DNA from: Aureobasidium sp. EXF-3400
Taxonomy: Eukaryota > Ascomycota > Dothideomycetes > Dothideales > Saccotheciaceae
Reading direction: 5' to 3'
Length of the DNA stretch: 14,302 bases
NCBI GenBank assembly: GCA_024195585.1
Contig: SWBL01000637.1
Coordinates: 1 to 14,302 of the forward strand
The position numbers and the translations under genes were made by a program. Every line of letters starts with the position of its first letter. Position 1 is the stretch's first letter. Shown here piece after piece: positions 11,136 through 14,302 of this stretch. Below the pieces are notes generated by a model. It was given only the letters and a program-made list of their open reading frames with translations. It searched no databases and was not told the DNA's origin.

Positions 11136-11687
11136 GATGGCGGAGGTGTGAAGAAGCAAAAGTCGCGCTCAACCCAGCATGCTCGTTGTTCGCATATTCA
11201 TGTTACGGTACACCAACGACCACTCGCGGGGTACATGAGGGAGCGTGTGAGTTGAAGTGTTATGTGTTGGCGGGATACTGCTTTGTCTTTGATCTGGCGC
11301 TCGTCCTCACAGGCCTCTCAGACGATACTAGTGTCTTTGTCACGGCTTTATTTACAGCGTAGCGTGCACCTGACTGTCAAAGACATTCGCGTTAGAGTTG
11401 GGTCACTCTCCGCAACGTCACCCCCGTTATCACCGAGAGAGGCCTCATCAGACCCATCGATCGTTACCCTTTTCGCCCAAAATTGTCTGTGCACGCCTTC
11501 TCTGTCCAATCGCGCGTTTGCGGTCCCTCTGTATTTCTCTCTCGATTGCTCGCGAAGCAATACACGATACAGTGCAACATATCCACCTTGTATCAGTCTC
11601 TACTGCGGAAAGCCTTGGATATCTTATCGCCTGTTTTTGTTGCTGTTCCAGTTAGACCAGACGTTGTGGCGGTGTGTATACAAAAAC
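11136..11687. promoter_or_regulatory. Divergent promoter region between ATG2 and the deaminase-like gene
   Basis: The 552 bp between the two start codons must hold both promoters and both 5' leaders. A CCAAT pentamer is at 11506-11510 (plus strand), followed by a C/T-rich stretch (TATTTCTCTCTCG), common near fungal transcription starts. A short inverted repeat is at 11545-11561. I see no canonical TATA box close to either start. Transcription start sites cannot be placed from sequence alone. Confidence 0.6.
11545..11561. repeat. 17-nt inverted repeat upstream of the deaminase-like gene
   Basis: ATTGCT at 11545-11550 and AGCAAT at 11556-11561 are perfect 6-nt inverted arms around the loop CGCGA. 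The centre lies about 135 nt upstream of the start codon at 11688. It could be a dimeric transcription-factor site or a small hairpin in the 5' leader. It could also be chance, since the arms are short. Confidence 0.35.
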
Positions 11688-13472
11688 ATGGATCAACTCA
11701 GCATCCAAGACGACGCCGATGCACAATGGCTTGCTGAGAGAGGTGTACCATCATTCGAAGAGCCATTTCTTCAGAAATACCTTCAGGGCAGAGATGCTCT
11801 TATCAATCAAGAGAAGAAGCAGCGCAGTGGTTTGTTACGCTTGTCAAAAATTGAGATGATCCATGTCTAACTCTTCCAAGACCATGCTTTCCGCGAGACC
11901 CTGTCCCCAATGGCTCGTGAGGCATGTGCCATTGTGTCCGCCATCAGGTTTGAGGAACAGCAAACACTCTGGACCAAGGACTACGAAGACAGTCTAGCCT
12001 CGGACTCTAGAGATATATATCCTGGAATGATGTTTACCCTCGCTCGTCCCAAGATTGAACAGTCGAAACTTTGGAAGATTGTCAAAAAGATGCCAAAGGG
12101 TGCTCTTTTGCACTGTCATTTGGAAGCCATGGTCGACATGGACTGGCTCATCGAGGAAACCTTCAATGTCAAGGGCATGCATATTCAGGCCGGCCAACCT
12201 CTCGACTCTGAGGATGCTCAGTCTACAGCACCTTTCGGGTTCAAGTGGCTGAAGAACCGCTCATCCGAGACATCCTCGATATGGGATACGTCTTATGCTG
12301 TTGGCCAATGGATTCCAATCGATACTGCTGCTGATGCCTTCCCGCATGGTGGACGCAAAGGCTTCGAGAAGTGGCTTAAGGAGCGCATCACCATTACCTT
12401 GGACGAATCTGTACAGCACATGCACGGTCCCAACGACATCTGGCGCAAGTTCCACTCATGTTTCGGCATCATCTCCAGCTTGCTCCACTACGAACCAACA
12501 TTCCGAAACTTCCTCCGCCGCATGTTTGAAGACCTGACCGAGGATGGTGTCCAATACGTCGACATCCGCAGCACATTCCTTGATCCCTTTTACAAGGAAG
12601 GGTCAGAAGAGCCTGAGCCAAACAACGAATTCATGATCGACATCCTAGACGAGGAGATTGAGAACTTCAAAGCCTTGGGCAAGGGCTTTTGGGGCGCACG
12701 ATTGATCTACACCACCCTGCGCAGCTTCGATTCGCGCAAGATCATCGAGAGCATGCAAGAGTGCATCGACATGAAGATCCTGTACCCAGAGCTGATCTGC
12801 GGCTTCGACCTTGTAGGCCAAGAGGACCTCGGCCGTTGCCTAGCAGATCTAACACCCGAACTCTTCTGGTTCAAAAAGGCATGCGCCCAGAACAAAGTCG
12901 ACATACCCTTCTACTTCCACGCCGGCGAAACCCTCGGCGATGGCGATGAAACAGACGAGAACCTTTTCGATGCAATCCTCCTAGGCACCCGCCGTATTGG
13001 CCATGGCTTTTCTCTCTACAAACACCCTTTGCTAATCGACATGGTCAAGGAGAAGAAAATCCTCATCGAGAGCTGTCCTATTAGTAATGAGGTCCTTCGC
13101 CTTACAGGCAGCATCATGTCGCATCCTCTGCCAGCCCTCCTCGCCCGCGGCGTACCCGTCTCCCTCTGCAACGACGATCCTGCAATCCTTGGTCATGGAC
13201 ATAGCGGCATGACGCACGACTTCTGGCAAGCACTGCAAGGATGGGAGAACCTGGGTTTGGAAGGGCTGGCTTCGTTGGCGGAGAACAGTGTCAGATGGGC
13301 ATCATTTGAAGATTTGAATACCCAGCAATGGCAACAAGAACTCAAGGATGGTGCATATGGCAAGGGCGAGAGGGCGATGAGGATGCAGCAGTGGGCCAAG
13401 GACTTTGAAAAGTTCTGTCAGTGGGTCGTTGTTGAGTTTGGCGAAGACCAGGACTTGAATCCTGAAGAATAG
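11688..13472 (+). CDS. Adenosine deaminase-family protein, ADGF/CECR1 (ADA2-like) type
   Basis: This is a metal-dependent amidohydrolase of the adenosine/AMP deaminase superfamily, predicted to deaminate adenosine (or a related nucleoside) to inosine. Exons are 11688-11829 and 11881-13472, giving 577 residues. The start ATG has a good context (AAAAACATGG), and I see no other ATG on this strand between about 11265 and it. Visible active-site motifs: the metal-binding pair H125-x-H127 in GALLHCHLEA; FHAGET with H394 and the probable catalytic E397; RIGHGF with H422; ESCPISNE from E444; and SLCNDDPA with D479/D480. GFDLVGQED (from G355) is also typical of this fungal group. The N-terminus MDQLSIQDDADAQW has no hydrophobic signal segment. 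Unlike secreted animal ADA2, the protein is therefore probably intracellular. The catalytic set looks intact, but true substrate is not provable from sequence. The stop is followed by a polyadenylation signal 137 nt downstream. Confidence 0.9.
11830..11880 (+). other. Intron of the deaminase-like gene (51 nt)
   Basis: The donor GTTTGT follows CGCAGTG, the branch point CTAAC is at 11867-11871, and the acceptor is TTCCAAG. Splicing splits a Gly/Asp codon position: exon 1 ends with a single G that joins AC to give Asp. The result reads KKQRS-DHAFRETLSPMAREA, which matches the usual N-terminal layout of fungal homologues. Unspliced, the frame stops inside or just after the intron. Confidence 0.9.
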
Positions 13473-14156
13473 AGTTGGAGGAACAGATAGCCAGATCTTT
13501 AGGCAAAGGAAGGTTCATTGATACCCAACAAATATGTGGAAGGTTCAGTTATCACAAATACCAGTCACATGTTCACAAGGCAAACAGGAGAACAAACAAA
13601 TGATTCGGAATAAATTTTTTTGATACACATCAACAAACTATTCAACAGATCTCATACGGCGATGAGATGTTAGGGGGTTCTCTTGGACACAGACCCACGG
13701 GATCGAGGCCAAGTCTCTTCGTTCCCCTCCAGAAGAAAAAGACAAAAGCGACGTAAGGCACTCCTCTCTTTCTCAGCTGGTCGTTCAATCTACCAACGCT
13801 CCGTTCCGAGCTTCTTGCGTTGAAAAGCAAGTAGCTCGGGCAACTCCTACGAGCTGCATCGCTGGGGGGTGTACACAAAGTACAAGGTAAAAGTCACTGA
13901 TATGAGGGATGAAGGGAAGACAGGATAGATAAGGGATAGGAGTAAAAAAGGGCACTGCAGAGTTAGGAGGAAGTCATGAATATTGTCGTGAGAAAAAAAG
14001 TAGACTTGCGAGAAGAAAAGTTCTTTTTGATTCTTTGGCCGGCGTTGGCTCTCTGCGAGCAAAAGAGGATTATTCTTTCCACGGTCAAAAAGCCCTCCAT
14101 CCGTTTTCACGCCATTCCCAACCAGCAGTACGCAGCAACATACGGAAGCGACACGC
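13473..14156. other. Convergent 3' intergenic interval
   Basis: These 684 bp separate the stop codon of the deaminase-like gene from that of the ribosomal protein gene, so both 3' UTRs face each other here. A polyadenylation hexamer for the plus-strand gene is present. The stretch around 13880-14090 is purine-rich with A and T runs (for example AGTAAAAAAGG), as often seen in fungal 3' regions. No additional coding sequence or structured RNA is apparent. Confidence 0.6.
13609..13614 (+). terminator. Polyadenylation signal AATAAA
   Basis: An exact AATAAA hexamer 137 nt after the stop codon of the deaminase-like gene is followed at once by a run of seven T residues. This is a typical spacing for a fungal 3' end, so cleavage is expected shortly downstream. 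Confidence 0.55.
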
Positions 14157-14302
14157 TTAGAAGAAAGTGGCAGGGCGGTGGGCAGCAAAGACCTTCTTGC
14201 CAGCGGTCTTGGGGACACGGTGGGGAAGGGGGAACTTGAGGTTCTTGGTGAGGAGCTGCTTGATGTAGGGGCGGCGGATGTCCTCGGCCTTCTCGACCTC
14301 GA
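14157..14302 (-). CDS. RPL20: 60S ribosomal protein L20 (eL20), C-terminal part
   Basis: Only the last 47 codons and the stop (TAA at 14159-14157) are inside the window; the 5' part continues beyond 14302. The translation contains [16 protein letters not shown], then [15 protein letters not shown], and ends in HRPATFF. This matches the conserved tail of eukaryotic eL20 (also called L18a): an [25 protein letters not shown] block ending in RPxTFY or similar. The family is about 175 residues, so roughly a quarter is visible. The protein is a structural component of the large cytosolic ribosomal subunit. The very C-rich third positions (CTC, AAG, ATC, GTC) are those of a highly expressed fungal gene. 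It converges on the deaminase-like gene. Confidence 0.95.
   Translation of the reverse strand, partial: EVEKAEDIRRPYIKQLLTKNLKFPLPHRVPKTAGKKVFAAHRPATFF

Noticed and set aside
13642..13878. 78-residue minus-strand frame between the convergent genes
   Set aside because: Lies in the 3' UTR interval, has no motif and no homology that I recognise.
13847..14218. 123-residue minus-strand frame
   Set aside because: Its first part overlaps the RPL20 coding end in another frame and the rest is low-complexity 3' UTR sequence.

Overview
The window looks like nuclear DNA of a filamentous ascomycete (Pezizomycotina). Dothideomycetes/Pleosporales is plausible, but that is an inference from the style of the proteins. 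Evidence for a fungus: an Atg2 gene of fungal type; introns of 50-96 nt with GTNNGT or near-consensus donors and CTRAC branch points; and a eukaryotic ribosomal protein L20 gene. Base composition looks balanced, with no long AT-rich RIP-like tract.

Layout. Positions 1-4779 hold no gene I can defend. They contain short imperfect repeats at the left edge, a few weak promoter-like motifs, and the probable ATG2 3' UTR at the right end. Positions 4780-11135 (minus strand) are a complete ATG2 gene in four exons. Its predicted product is 2051 aa, a lipid-transfer protein of autophagosome growth. Positions 11136-11687 are a 552-bp divergent promoter region. Positions 11688-13472 (plus strand) are a two-exon gene for a 577-aa adenosine deaminase-family protein of the ADGF/CECR1 (ADA2-like) group, with the metal and catalytic motifs intact and no signal peptide. 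Positions 13473-14156 are a convergent 3' UTR interval with a polyadenylation signal. Positions 14157-14302 (minus strand) are the C-terminal end of the 60S ribosomal protein L20 gene, cut by the window edge.

Working together. The only real architectural link is the head-to-head pair ATG2 / adenosine deaminase-like. A shared promoter could coordinate autophagy with recycling of the purine nucleosides it releases, but this is a hypothesis. I did not find a convincing undescribed system. The points most worth a second look are the 18-nt last exon of ATG2, a stop-free upstream reading frame joined in frame to the deaminase start, the divergent promoter, and the unusually long gene-free left third.
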